From assembly GCA_037974665.1 (NCBI GenBank), contig CM075777.1:9385001-9449000 (forward strand): 64,000 nt of DNA. The letters run 5' to 3'. Made by a program: the position numbers and the translations under genes. Positions within the stretch are counted from its first letter, which is position 1, and each line of letters starts with the position of its first letter. Positions 43,480 to 54,700 of this stretch are shown piece by piece. The notes under the pieces are model-generated. The model searched no databases. It saw only the letters and a program-made list of their open reading frames with translations, and was not told where the DNA came from. Source of the DNA: Ehretia macrophylla (taxonomy: Eukaryota > Streptophyta > Magnoliopsida > Boraginales > Ehretiaceae).

Positions 43480-46400
43480 TTCATCTCTGCACTGTAACCC
43501 ACGATGAGGGGTGGTCAACCCTCTAACCATGCGTGGCAGTTGTGGCCCTCCCACTAGACCACACAACGGCGCACCTTGATAAGGTGTGGAAGTAGAGATT
43601 TAGATACCACCCACCTTTAAACTAGCATTCTTGCATCCACTTCCAACCACTTTAATACCCCGCTTGATCACAAGTTCACGCTATGGAGCTCAGCAATTGT
43701 TAGCTGTTATACAACTTATTATAAATAAGTATTTTTTCTAATAGGTTTTCCATGTGGGAGAAACTATTAGTTACCGCGTGTATTATTTCAAGTACGAGTA
43801 AGACCATTACTTTGCCAAACAAGATCCTCGTTATCATCGTTTGAAACTTTCTGCAAGGTTGATTTGATTTTCTTTAATCACACTTTATATTTGTCATATA
43901 CAATAGTTTATAAACTCTCTGTCTTGTTCAAAGTTGATTGTAAAAGCTTTCTCGTATAGAATAAATTTTCCCAAAATACTGTGACACTTGAGTTCTCTTA
44001 GCTTAATGTTCTCTAAAATCTATGGGCGAGCGCAAATCAATACTTCGACAATCTAGAAATTTAAGTCAATGTTGTCAGCGTGATCGATGTTAATTTAATG
44101 TTGCCTTCTGATATTACTTCAATTCCAGGGATGATTAGGAGGGATTTTTAAATTTCAAACAAACTGCCACTCAATTTATAAGATTACTCAGTTTCACTCC
44201 AATAATTTTGATCATTCAATATATACGAGAACTCGTCAATAGCGATGCTGCATGCCCCATTGCCAAGAAATTTAATGCTACCAGAATTCACCCCTTTCTT
44301 ATTTTATTTTATGATGATAAATTCTTTTTAGGTACGATTACGTTAAGTTCATTCTAAAATTATAAATACTGTGATGTAGTAAAGTGCCTCAACTTATATT
44401 TCAATTCTGTCAAAGACCAAGTAATATTTGTAATAAAAAAACATAAGGTCGAATCTGAAGCTTTTTATCACAACTAGCAAGTTGTCATCGGACTGTCCCA
44501 CCCAGTAAGACCACTGTCATTAACTACCTAACCACTCCTACTATACATTGCTAATAAATAGGATTGCGACAAGAAGCATCAATAAAGTCACCATCACTAA
44601 TTGCTTATGTTATACGAAGTTTATTGTCTAAGGTTTTTCAATGTTATTAGGCTGTCCTTAGTAGAGTCTCTAAAATAGAGATTCTACTATCGTATAATTA
44701 TTACGTAATATAGTTCATTTGGTGCAACAAAAATTCATAAAGTAGAGATTAAAATCACCAAAAGTGGGCCCGGGTCTCTAAAAAGTACAGAGTCTCTAAA
44801 ATAGAGACTCTACTAAGGATACCCTTATCAAACTTTATTGGGAAATTTGTCGATTATTCATTATAAAAACTAAACCTTAACGGATATCTCATCGAGTTCG
44901 TATTCAACTTTCTAATCCGATCAGATACTAATCAATTCAAGTTTAAATCCTACCTATTGTCATCTCTCTTCCTCAAAAGAGTTACTTGTTTTTGTATTTT
45001 TTATTTTTTTTGGGTCAAAGAGTTCCTTGTTAACATGTATTCAACTTTGTCAAATCATTGATTTGTAAACTTTTTGATGGAGTTAGCTTATAAGCGCCAC
45101 TATTAAAATTTTCTTTTGTGCAATCATATACAAAACAGGCGCATACATCAAGATGTGGCCTTGTCTGAGCAGTTCCGGTTCAAGCGCATCTTTTTTTTTT
45201 TTTTTAATGTTAAAACACAAATTGTACTTAGGCAGAAAATTTAACAAAAATCTCCTTAATCAAGCTATTTGCAGTGTAGATAAGAATATCCTTGTATAAG
45301 GCTTGATTATGTCTTTGCTTCTTCTTGATTATGGGCCTTAGCATATGTTTCTTTTGTGGATGCGAGGTCATTATGTACTCTTTTTTTATTTATCAAAGTA
45401 CTTACTTACTTAGCAAAAAAAAAAGAAGAAAACTTGTCAATTCTAGCCCCAAAGGTTGGTTGGAGTAAGATTAATTGAGTAATGATTTGTCAAATATCAC
45501 AAGTTTAAACTTTACCCTCCCATCATAGATATTTTATGGCCCTTAATTAATTGACCTGGAGCATATGTTAGAATATACTACTATACCACGAAATTTATAA
45601 CTTTAAAGTAGATTCAATGTTTTCTTACCTAACGTGAATTTCTTGCTATAAGGAAAAAAAAAAAGAACTCGTTGACTGCGATGCTGCATACCTCATTAGC
45701 CAGAAATTTAATGAGTATGTGGCAGAACATGTACACAAATACAAGTCCATTACTTTGCCAAATAATTTTTACCAAAAAAAAAAACAAAAAACCATTGTCA
45801 AATAAATAAGTTTCTTATTAATATATATTCAACTTTGCTAAAGCATTGATCATATAGGATAGTTTCCAATTTCTGTGTCTGGCTCAAATTTAATTGCAAA
45901 AGGTTTTTCGTATGGAATAATGTCTGGCACATTGCCATTGTTCATATCATTATTTTTTCCTAAACATAATCCAAACAAGTCTTTAATCACATAAATAAAT
46001 TAATCACTAATTGCACCGTTAACCATCCATTAATTACTTCACAATCATAAGATACAATATCTTCTTCAAATGTTTTTTCACTTTAATAGACAGGTGTTTT
46101 ACCTTGGTACAAGTTCTTCATCCTCAACAAGAGAGCTCCCAAAATAATTTCTACCTCGACCTACTTGAAATAATCATATCCCTTAGTAAACTATTGTATA
46201 GTCCCTCAACTATAGTGTGAAAGATAAATTGGTCTCTTATTTTTTAAAATAAATCTTTTGGTTCCTGTACTTATAATAATGTGACGCATTAGTCTTCACC
46301 CAAAATTTGACATTTTTGGCATAATTTTGAATGGAATTTGCCACAAAACTGTTAAATGTTGAATGAAATCTTGGTTGGTGACTACTAAGTTCAAGAACCA

Positions 46401-46900
46401 AAAAATTTATTATGAAAGATCAACGACTAATTTGTCCTCCAGAAAATGAAAAAAAAAAACAGCTTGTCTAAACATCTCTAACGACCTCTCTATTTTCTCC
46501 CTATAATAAGGAGTGAAATAGGTTCCTCTCAATTTTTAAGAATTCCCTATTTTAGCTTCACTCCAATAGCATTGTATATTTTAATATTCTTTAATTATTA
46601 ATTATTGGTTACCAATACTGATTGATGATGCAAATTTTATCTTAATTATTAATATAATTTTTTTTTTGATTTAATAATTTCGATAACTCTATAATTTTCA
46701 ATATATTTCATTCTTCTAATTAATTTTTTATCAAGTTTAATCATTTAATATGCATAGGGTGTCAATCTAGTCCCTGCACTTAGAGTGCAAAACAAAAAGT
46801 TTAGGAGTTCTCTTTAAAGAATTTGGTGGTACCAAAAAAGAAGACTTCACTCTCTATTTTGACTAAGAGGCCAAAATAGACAGACTTTTGAAGATGGCCT
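43480..46900. repeat. Repeat family, copy 2
   Basis: Starts with a block (about 43480-43650, containing cgtggcagttgtggccctcc) also found at 62540-62680. From about 45400 it parallels copy 3, and from about 45660 to 46866 it parallels copy 1. The middle (43650-45400) has no partner in copies 1 or 3 except a short gcgatgctgcatgccccatt fragment near 44243. It includes the MITE at 44650-44824. No genes were recognised. Confidence 0.7.
44650..44824. mobile_element. Tourist-like MITE related to the Harbinger element
   Basis: 175 bp with ends ggctgtccttagtagagtct and the complement of gagactctactaaggatacc. A 3-bp tta target duplication lies at 44647-44649 and 44825-44827. The termini share the tcct-a-tagagtctcta core with the 4.8-kb Harbinger at 38110-42900, so that family could have mobilised it. 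Confidence 0.9.
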
Positions 46901-46910
46901 AATTATTACA

Positions 46911-47145
46911 TGATCTGATTTGCATGATTATAGGAATAATCATGGGGCTGATAATGATGGTAAAAGATCTCCATTACAATCCCACAAGATCGCTGAAATC
47001 AAGGATTGAATTCAAATGTTCCATTTTGGCATACAATAATCACTCCTAGAATTCATATGTAATTAGAATTTGTTTGATGTATATATACTTGTGCAAAGAT
47101 CAATAAAATTATCGCTTCCTTTGCCAAATACTAGAAAAAATTGTA
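46911..47145 (+). repeat. 5' LTR remnant of Copia C
   Basis: About 235 bp ahead of the primer site, with a TATA-like gtatatatacttgtgc near 47077. The exact left end is inferred from where similarity to repeat copies 1 and 2 stops; no partner LTR is available for comparison. Confidence 0.5.
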
Positions 47146-47157
47146 TGGTATCAGGGC

Positions 47158-48166
47158 TTGAGGAAAATCATCAGATTGATAGGAATAATCAAACCTATAC
47201 CAGCAATCAATAGCAAGATGATTCATTTTATCACATATTTGACAAGTCACTTTACCACCATTATTTGAATTGGTAGAAGGTCGCTGTTGTTGTACTTTTG
47301 GTTAAGCGGTGTTGGTATTCAATTGATTTGGATAATTGTCATTGCTTTGGTTGTTGGTCTGAGTATTATAGCGACCAACAGGTGGAAAGCCTCTTCCCTT
47401 AGAGTTAAAATGTCTACTACCTCGACCGTTTCGACCACGACCACGTTGTCCAAAATAAGCTCGAGCATGCTCAAGGAATGATTTTTCCTCCTCTTTTTGG
47501 GCAGCGAGTGATTGCTCATGTCCTTGTAGAGCTAGTAAAAACTGGCTAAAGGAAGGGTACGGTGGTTTAGTAAGCATAGCAAGTCGAAAATTTTCGTACC
47601 TCGGTCCTAAGCCATGAGCGAACTGGAACACTTTGTCTTGGTCTGAAACTGGACTTTTGATAGCAGCAAGGTTGTCGCAAATTGATTTGAAATCTCTTAG
47701 ATACTCCTCTAGAGATCGAGACCCTTTCTTGATTGTCATCAATATGTTTTTCAGGCTTCTTTCTTTCTCCATTGTGACAGGCAGTGACTACTTCTCGAGA
47801 GAGGTCCATATCTCGAATGCGGTCTAGCCATCGATCATACTACAAACTTTTTCTTTCATGGTTCCAAGAATCCATGAAGTAAGAAGCCCATCATTGTTAA
47901 TCCATTGTTGGTATTGCAGGTTTGTAGTTTTTTTTCCCTTCATTATCCTTAAGTTCTTCAGCTGGTTTTTCTTCACTCAACAGATGATGATGAAGACCAA
48001 GGCTATGAACTAACGGTGTGATTTGCTTATGCCACAATAGATAATTATTGGTACTTAGCTTGATTGAAATCAAACTAGAGCATTGGTAAAAGGCCTGGAT
48101 ATTTAACTCGGGTTCTTTGACATTATGATTTCTAGATTTTGTTGCTCTTGCTTTAAACGACTCCAA
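47158..48166 (-). pseudogene. Copia C gag, inverted relative to pol
   Basis: Minus-strand frames give LNIQAFYQCSSLISIKLSTN with NNYLLWHKQITPLVHSLG, then SLEEYLRDFKSICDNLAAI and LGPRYENFRLAMLTKPPYPS, a glycine/arginine stretch, and the CCHC knuckle CQICDKMNHLAIDC near 47240. The order on the minus strand is a normal gag from N- to C-terminus. The knuckle end abuts the primer site, and the N-terminal end abuts the pol start at about 48150, exactly the reverse of normal. The frame is broken near 47780-47900 and near 47300. Confidence 0.9.
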
Positions 48167-51100
48167 TGATCAGTCTTTTATTGTTGATTCGGGTGCTACC
48201 TAGCACATGAAAAATGATGCAAGCAAACTTTCTTATATTCAGCCATATGATGGTAAGGATGTTATTTATGTTGGAAATAGAAATAGTCTACCTATTTCTC
48301 ACAGTGGAGATGCTTGTGTCACTACAACTAATGGAAAATTGAATTTAAAAGATGTGTTATTAGTTCCTAATTTGAAGAAAAAATTGTTGTCAGTTGGGAA
48401 ATTTACTGTTGATAATTCATGCATATTTAAATTCATTTCATCTGGTTTTGTTGTTAAGGACCGAAAGCAAAAGATGATAGCAAGAGGAAGTAAGAAAAGG
48501 CACCTATATGCTTTGGATGGAAATTATCAAGAGGCCTATAATGCAATAAAGAAAGGTAGTTCCTCCTCTTCTCTTTGGCATCAACGGCTTGGGCATCCAA
48601 ATTCGAAGGTTCTCTCTTTGTTAAAGGAGAAAATGGCTATTGATATTACGCATTGGATTGCTAAATCCAAAGTTTGTGTTAGTTGTCAAATGGGGAAGAG
48701 TTGTAAATTACCATTTAAACGTTCCAATAAAATCTCTAAATTCCCTCTTGATAAAATCTACTGTGATCTTTGGGGTTCAGCTCCAATCACTACAAATCAG
48801 CATTTTCGCTATTATGCTATTTTTGTAGATGATTTTTCGGCGATTCACATGGCTTTACCCTTTAAGATGCAAATATGAATTTTATTATTGTTTCCATAAA
48901 TTTCAAAAACTGGTAGAAAATCAATTTGATCGGTGCATTAAAGTGTTTCAGTGTGATGGAGGTAGAGAGTTTAGCTCTAGTTTATTCTTGAGCATCTTCA
49001 AAATTCTGGAATTGAACTACATATCTCATGCCCGGAACTGTTGAACAAAATGGAGTAGCAGAGCGCAAACATAGGCATATCGTTGAGACCGGATTAACTA
49101 TGCTTTTTCATGCCAATCTTCCCTTATCTCTTCGGGTTGAAGTTTTTCTTAAAGCAGTATATTTAATAAAGAGGTTGCCATCTATAGTCCTAAACAATGA
49201 AAGTCCTTACTCCAAGCTCTATAAACGATAACCTGACTACAGTGGCTTGCAGGTACTAGGTTGTCAATGTTTTCCATCATTGCGATATCACAATGGATCC
49301 AAGTTTAACAAGAAAACTTATCCTTGCATCTTTCTTGGCTACAGCCCAATTCACAAAGGTTACAAGTGTTTAGAGCCTCAAACAAAACGTGCTTATATTT
49401 CTAGACATGTTGTGTTTGATGAAGACACTTTTCCATACAAGTCCTCACACATGGGAGGCTCTCAAAATTCCAAAAACTTGGAGTTGAATGAATTTCCAAA
49501 TATAAATGAATGGCTTGGCTCGGGATTTACTCCCTCAGTTCCGCAATCAGATGCAATTCTAAATTCCAATTCTTCAACTCACACTCATTGTTCAAATTAT
49601 GATTGTTTTGCAGATTTTCCTCAAAATGTTGCAGATAATATTGAAGGAAATTCTTCTCATTCCAATGGTCCAATTGACCTTGATGATTTGGTGAATATGG
49701 AGGGCAATTCAACTCAGCCAAATGATGCAATTCATACTGCTGATACCGTGAATACTATTATGCCATCTACCATCTTGGAGGATGCATCACATGAATATAC
49801 TGAAATCAGTCCTCACTTGGAGATTCAATCAGAAACTAATGATTCCATAGAGCCTGTAATCTTTTCAAGACCAGTTCGAGACAAAAGACCACCACTTTAC
49901 CTCAAAGACTATGTTGCAATTGCCACTACATCATCCACTAGTTCAACTCCATCCGAGCCGAAGACTTTGAAGACAACTCTCAAAGATTCACAATAGATTG
50001 ATGTAATGAAAGATGAGTTACAAGCACTTTACGACAATAAAACGTGAGAACTTGTTCCACGACCACCTAGTATTAACATCATTGGTTCACGATGGGTCTA
50101 TCGAATCAAATATAAACAAGATGGTTCTATTGATCGTTTTAAAGCCCGTTTGGTTGCTAAAGGCTTCACACAAATACCATGGGTCAACTATGATGAGACG
50201 TTTAGTCTCGTGGTTAAACCAACCACTATTCTTCTTGTCATAGCTCTTTCTCTTTCCTTGAAATGGAATATGCGCCAACTAGATGTCAAAAATACATTTT
50301 TGCACGGGCACTTAAAAGAGACTATTTATATGGAGCAACCTCCCGGTTTTGTTGATTCAATTTCTCCTGATCATGTGTGTTTGTTGAAGAAATCATTATA
50401 TGGATTAAAACAAGCACCTCGTGCTTGGTTTGATCGTCTCTCACAATTTTTACTCCACCTTGGCTTCTTTTGCAGTAAAACGGACTCATCTTTGTTCATC
50501 TACCGCACCAGCTCTACAACTATAGTTCTCCTCATATATGTAGATGATATTCTTGTTACTGGAAATAATAATTCTTTCATTGAAGGCCTTCTCCAACAAT
50601 CAAAGATCTCAGTTCGTTACATTATTTCCTTGGTGTGGAAATCAATTATTTTGATGGTGGTGTCTTTTTATCTCAAAAGAAATGCATACATGATCTCCTC
50701 TCTCGAACCAAGATGCTTGAGAGTAATCCTTTAGCCACGCCACAAGTTCTTATAGAGAAGCTTTTATCCTCAGATAAAGTGTTAACTGATACTACTGCAT
50801 TTCGAAGCATTGTGGGTGCTCTTCAATATTTAACATTCACACGGCCAGACATTATTCATGCGGTAAACAAGGTATGCAATCAGGTGCATTTTATGGTATT
50901 TAAAAGGTACTCAACATTTTGGAGTAAATTGCTTACCGCCCCCCTGTGTTTTGCTCGAAAAACTAATTTACCCCCTGTAATTTTAAAATAGGCTCATTAC
51001 CCCTCTGTATTTTTTTGATTAAGCTGACGCACTCGAAATCTCTTATTCCGTTAACAAATGATACCAAATTACTTAATTGATCGTTATACCCTTACATAAA

Positions 51101-51729
51101 GTTAAAAATCGAAAAAAATAGGGGGGGTAATGAGCCTATTTTAAAATTACAGGGGGTGAATGAGTATTTAGGGCAAAACACAAGGGACGACAAACAATTT
51201 ACTAAAAGGGTATTTTTGTCCAGCAACAAATTTATTTAAAACAAAAGCATAAAAAATCGCATTTTAAGCGCGTGTGTTGCAATTGCTGTTAATGAGCCTA
51301 TTTTAAAAGGACAGGGGGTAAATGAGTATTGCCAACAAAACACATGGGGGCGGCAAGCAATTTACTCCAATATTTTGGTTTACGTTACCTTTCCACTAGT
51401 CCAATTTCCCTCTATGGATTCAGCGATGTCGGACGGGCAAGGTGTCCAACTACACGTAGGAGTACCACATGCTATTGTGTATTTCTTGGAGTGAATTGTA
51501 TCTCTTGGTGTTCAAAGAAACAACCAAAAGTGGCTCGCTCTATCACTGAAATAGAGTATTGCTCCTTGGCCTTCACCACAGTTGAATTGACTTAAGTTAC
51601 TTATCTTTCACGAGATATTGGCGTTGCTCTATCCCGTACTCTACAACTCTTCTGTGACAATGTCAGTGCCCTTTATATGACTGTTAATCCAATGTTCATG
51701 CTCGTTCTAAACATATCGAGCATGATTAT
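48167..51729 (+). pseudogene. Copia C pol (protease, integrase, RT, RNase H), broken
   Basis: Protease SFIVDSGAT is followed directly by TAG near 48200. Pre-integrase SLWHQRLGHPN and integrase CQMGKSCKLPFKRSNKIS lie in 48207-48878. A frameshift moves to VFQCDGGREFSSSLFLSIF and GTVEQNGVAERKHRHIVETG. The C-terminal GYKCLEPQTKRAYISRHVVF follows. Reverse transcriptase (50013-50734) has LDVKNTFLHGHLKETIYMEQ, LKQAPRAWFDRLSQFLLHLG and LLIYVDDILVTGNN (YVDD), then a frameshift. RNase H SWCSKKQPKVARS is near 51510 and is cut off by the solo LTR. Confidence 0.88.
50919..51370. mobile_element. Small TIR element inside Copia C RNase H
   Basis: 452 bp with inverted ends ttggagtaaattgcttaccgc and, inside the right end, its complement. 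Terminal phrases like ccccctgtgttttgctcg recur as inverted copies. The host reading frame continues across it if one attttgg duplication is removed (7 of 8 bases match). No transposase is present. The superfamily is uncertain (hAT or Mutator-like). Confidence 0.82.
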
Positions 51730-54700
51730 TGTAATAGCCCAGACCCAGCGTAGAGGTGGCATTTGGGCCGGGCTGACATAGGCCCAATTCAGCTCAACAC
51801 ACTAAAATTCGGGCCTAACCCAGCTAGTTTGAAAATGGGTTCGACTCGGCCCAGCCCACCATATATAGGTGGGCCAATGTGGGTCATATATTTTTCGACT
51901 CAGCACATTGTGTCTAAACCCATTTGTGCCTAAGCCCAGCCCAGCTCAGCCCATAAGCTCAGTCCAGCCCAACTCGAACCCAACACAGGCCCAGCTCAGC
52001 CTATAAGCTCAGCCCAGCCCAGATTGAACCTAGCACAAACCTAGATTGAGCCCAGCTCAGGCACAATTCAAGCCCAAATAACACCTATCATGAGTCCAAC
52101 TCAGGCCCAACACAATATAAGCACAATTGGAGCCCATTTATTACACAAATTGAATATTATGCATTATGACTAATAACTTTTCTTTAGATAAGTTAAAAAA
52201 TATATAATAATAACAAATAGCAAATTTATTTTTTAAGATGATACAAAATAACTTGTTATCGAATCTTTTCTATGATATTGTAAATATTACAACTTGTAAT
52301 TTATTTTAATATTATTTTATTTTTTATAATTATAATTTATACATGTAGTTTTTCTTATAAATAAGTATTGTATTTCACTTCATTTTATTACAAAACTATT
52401 TATTTTACTACCTATTGTCTCTTTATTTTACCACAAGAGAATACACAGTATTTGTGGCTATCAATATTTGGAATCATTTTGCTTACTTTAAAGAACATGG
52501 GTATGTAATTTACAACTATTGTGAACGTAAATATATATTTCGTCGCCAATTTAGAACTGGAATGCTTGTAAGACATATTGTATTTCAATACTCAAATGTT
52601 CCAAACTATTTCAATCCTCAACCACCGCCGCCACTACCACCACCAACAGGCCCATCACCCGCACAAGGAGCATAATAAAATAGAGAACTTCTCCACCAAC
52701 TTTCTTCAAGCATTTATGCAATATTTTTTTTTATACTTATTAGTAACGTATCCGTGTTTGGTAAACTTGTGGTTTGTTAAGTAATATTTTAATATTTTAT
52801 TATTTATATTAATATTTTTAATCAACTTATTTCTTGTTAATTGTTAAATTAAATTTTTTCGTAAAAAAAGTTAAGCTTAAGTTTTTTTGGTTATTAATCC
52901 AACTATCAAAATTCAGAAAACAATAATTACAAAACAATAAATAAAAAATGGGCTGGCCCAACCCAGCTCGTGACTTGTAGTAGTGGGCTCGTGGGCCGAA
53001 TTGGGTCCTGTATTTCAAGAATTGAGCCCAACTCAGCTCAGCCCACTAAACATATGTGCCGAGCCGGGCTCATTTTTCTTAACCCACGACTCTGCCGGGC
53101 CATACCGGGCTGGCCCATTTGCCAGCTCTAACCCAGCGTATAACATACAGTACATATTTGCATGTATTTATGTGTTACTTTAAAAGTTTATTTATAATTA
53201 TGTGAATAACTTAATTCAATTCATTCATTAATTACACTATTTATCATATTTTTGAAATACATGCAAATAGAATTTAGAAAAATTAAATAAGGTAACCATT
53301 TTAATATTATAATTATTGAAAATTATTCTTTTGTATCTAAGTGCTAGATCTCATTATTTTTCATTAATTGTTTAAATAACTCAAGCCCGGAGACTAAAAA
53401 TTTTCTGTTTCTTTTTCTGAATTACTTATTTTTTTCTATATTCTATATCATTTATATAATCGTTCGATCATCGTTCTATGTGCATAGCATATCGGGAGTG
53501 TCAGGAAATTAATTATCTTTAGTGTCCCCGATGAATAGTACTTCAGTTTTTACTAACCTTTTTCATGATCCACTTAGCATTTTAATGATCCATTTGCTTG
53601 ACATTTGACCCATTTTAAAACCACCCAAACCCATGGACCTTTGACCTTTGACCAAGCCAACATATAAGCCAAATAAACACAAAAAATGGACAAAAACACC
53701 TTTAAAAAAGGCCAAACCCGTTGGCCCTTAGGAAAAGAAAAAAAAATATATTCTTCAACAATCTTGTAATTTGATCCCTTGAGCTTGCATTAGGAGGTGT
53801 TTGAACCATCCAAGAGTCTTCTTCTAGCCTTCTACAAGCCATTTGGTGAGGTAGATTTCATATTTTTTTGTACATTTGTATTTTAGGGCTTACTTTGAAT
53901 TTTTACAAATGTTGTTTAATGTTATTATTTTGCTATTTGATGCTTCAAATACCTCATAATATGCGTAGAGAACATTTTTTTGTGGTTTATTGGCAATTGT
54001 TATGGCTAGAAATGAAGAATGCATGTTGTATGGAGATGATGAATAGTGTCTTTGAATAATAACCTGCGAATTTTGGAATTTTTGCATTTTTAATTGTTTT
54101 ATTGCTTCTAATAATTTCTTTAACCCTTGAGAATGCTCTATGTATCATGAGAATGGATATAACCTAGTTAGAATTGGAATTATAGCTTGAATTACAAAGA
54201 GGGCTTTGTAACAAAGTGTTGAATTTGATTCGTTTGATTATGTAGTTAGCCTTAGAAGTGTTAGGAAGCTCTTAAAATGTAATTATGGCGCTTAATTGTT
54301 AATCGGATTAGGTAGCTATAGTTCAATTCACTAAAGAGGCTTTTTGGTGCTTTTGTGTTAACATGCTTAAAAATGTGATTTCGTGACATTTAGTTGCATC
54401 ATAAAGTGGCCATATGGGATTAGAGAAGCCAAATTTGAAGTTAATTATCTTGCTATGTGGTTTATGTTATGTTGAAGTTAATAGTTAAAGAAATTTGAAA
54501 CTCTTGATTGGTTAGTTGTTTAGTGTGAAAAATGATGTATGAATCCTTTAATGCTTGTGTTGCTAGTTTATATATGTGTTTTGGATGTAGTTGAAGATTT
54601 TTAACTTAATGGTGTAGCTTAAGTGTTTGTAATAATGTCTAAATGAAGTGTAAGAATGTTATACATGCTAGAGTGTTGATCATAGTTAGCTAAATGCAAG

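Noticed and set aside
52415..52675. 86-codon ORF in hAT element 2 as a captured gene
   Set aside because: No match to known domains and only one copy to judge from; the proline tail looks like simple sequence.
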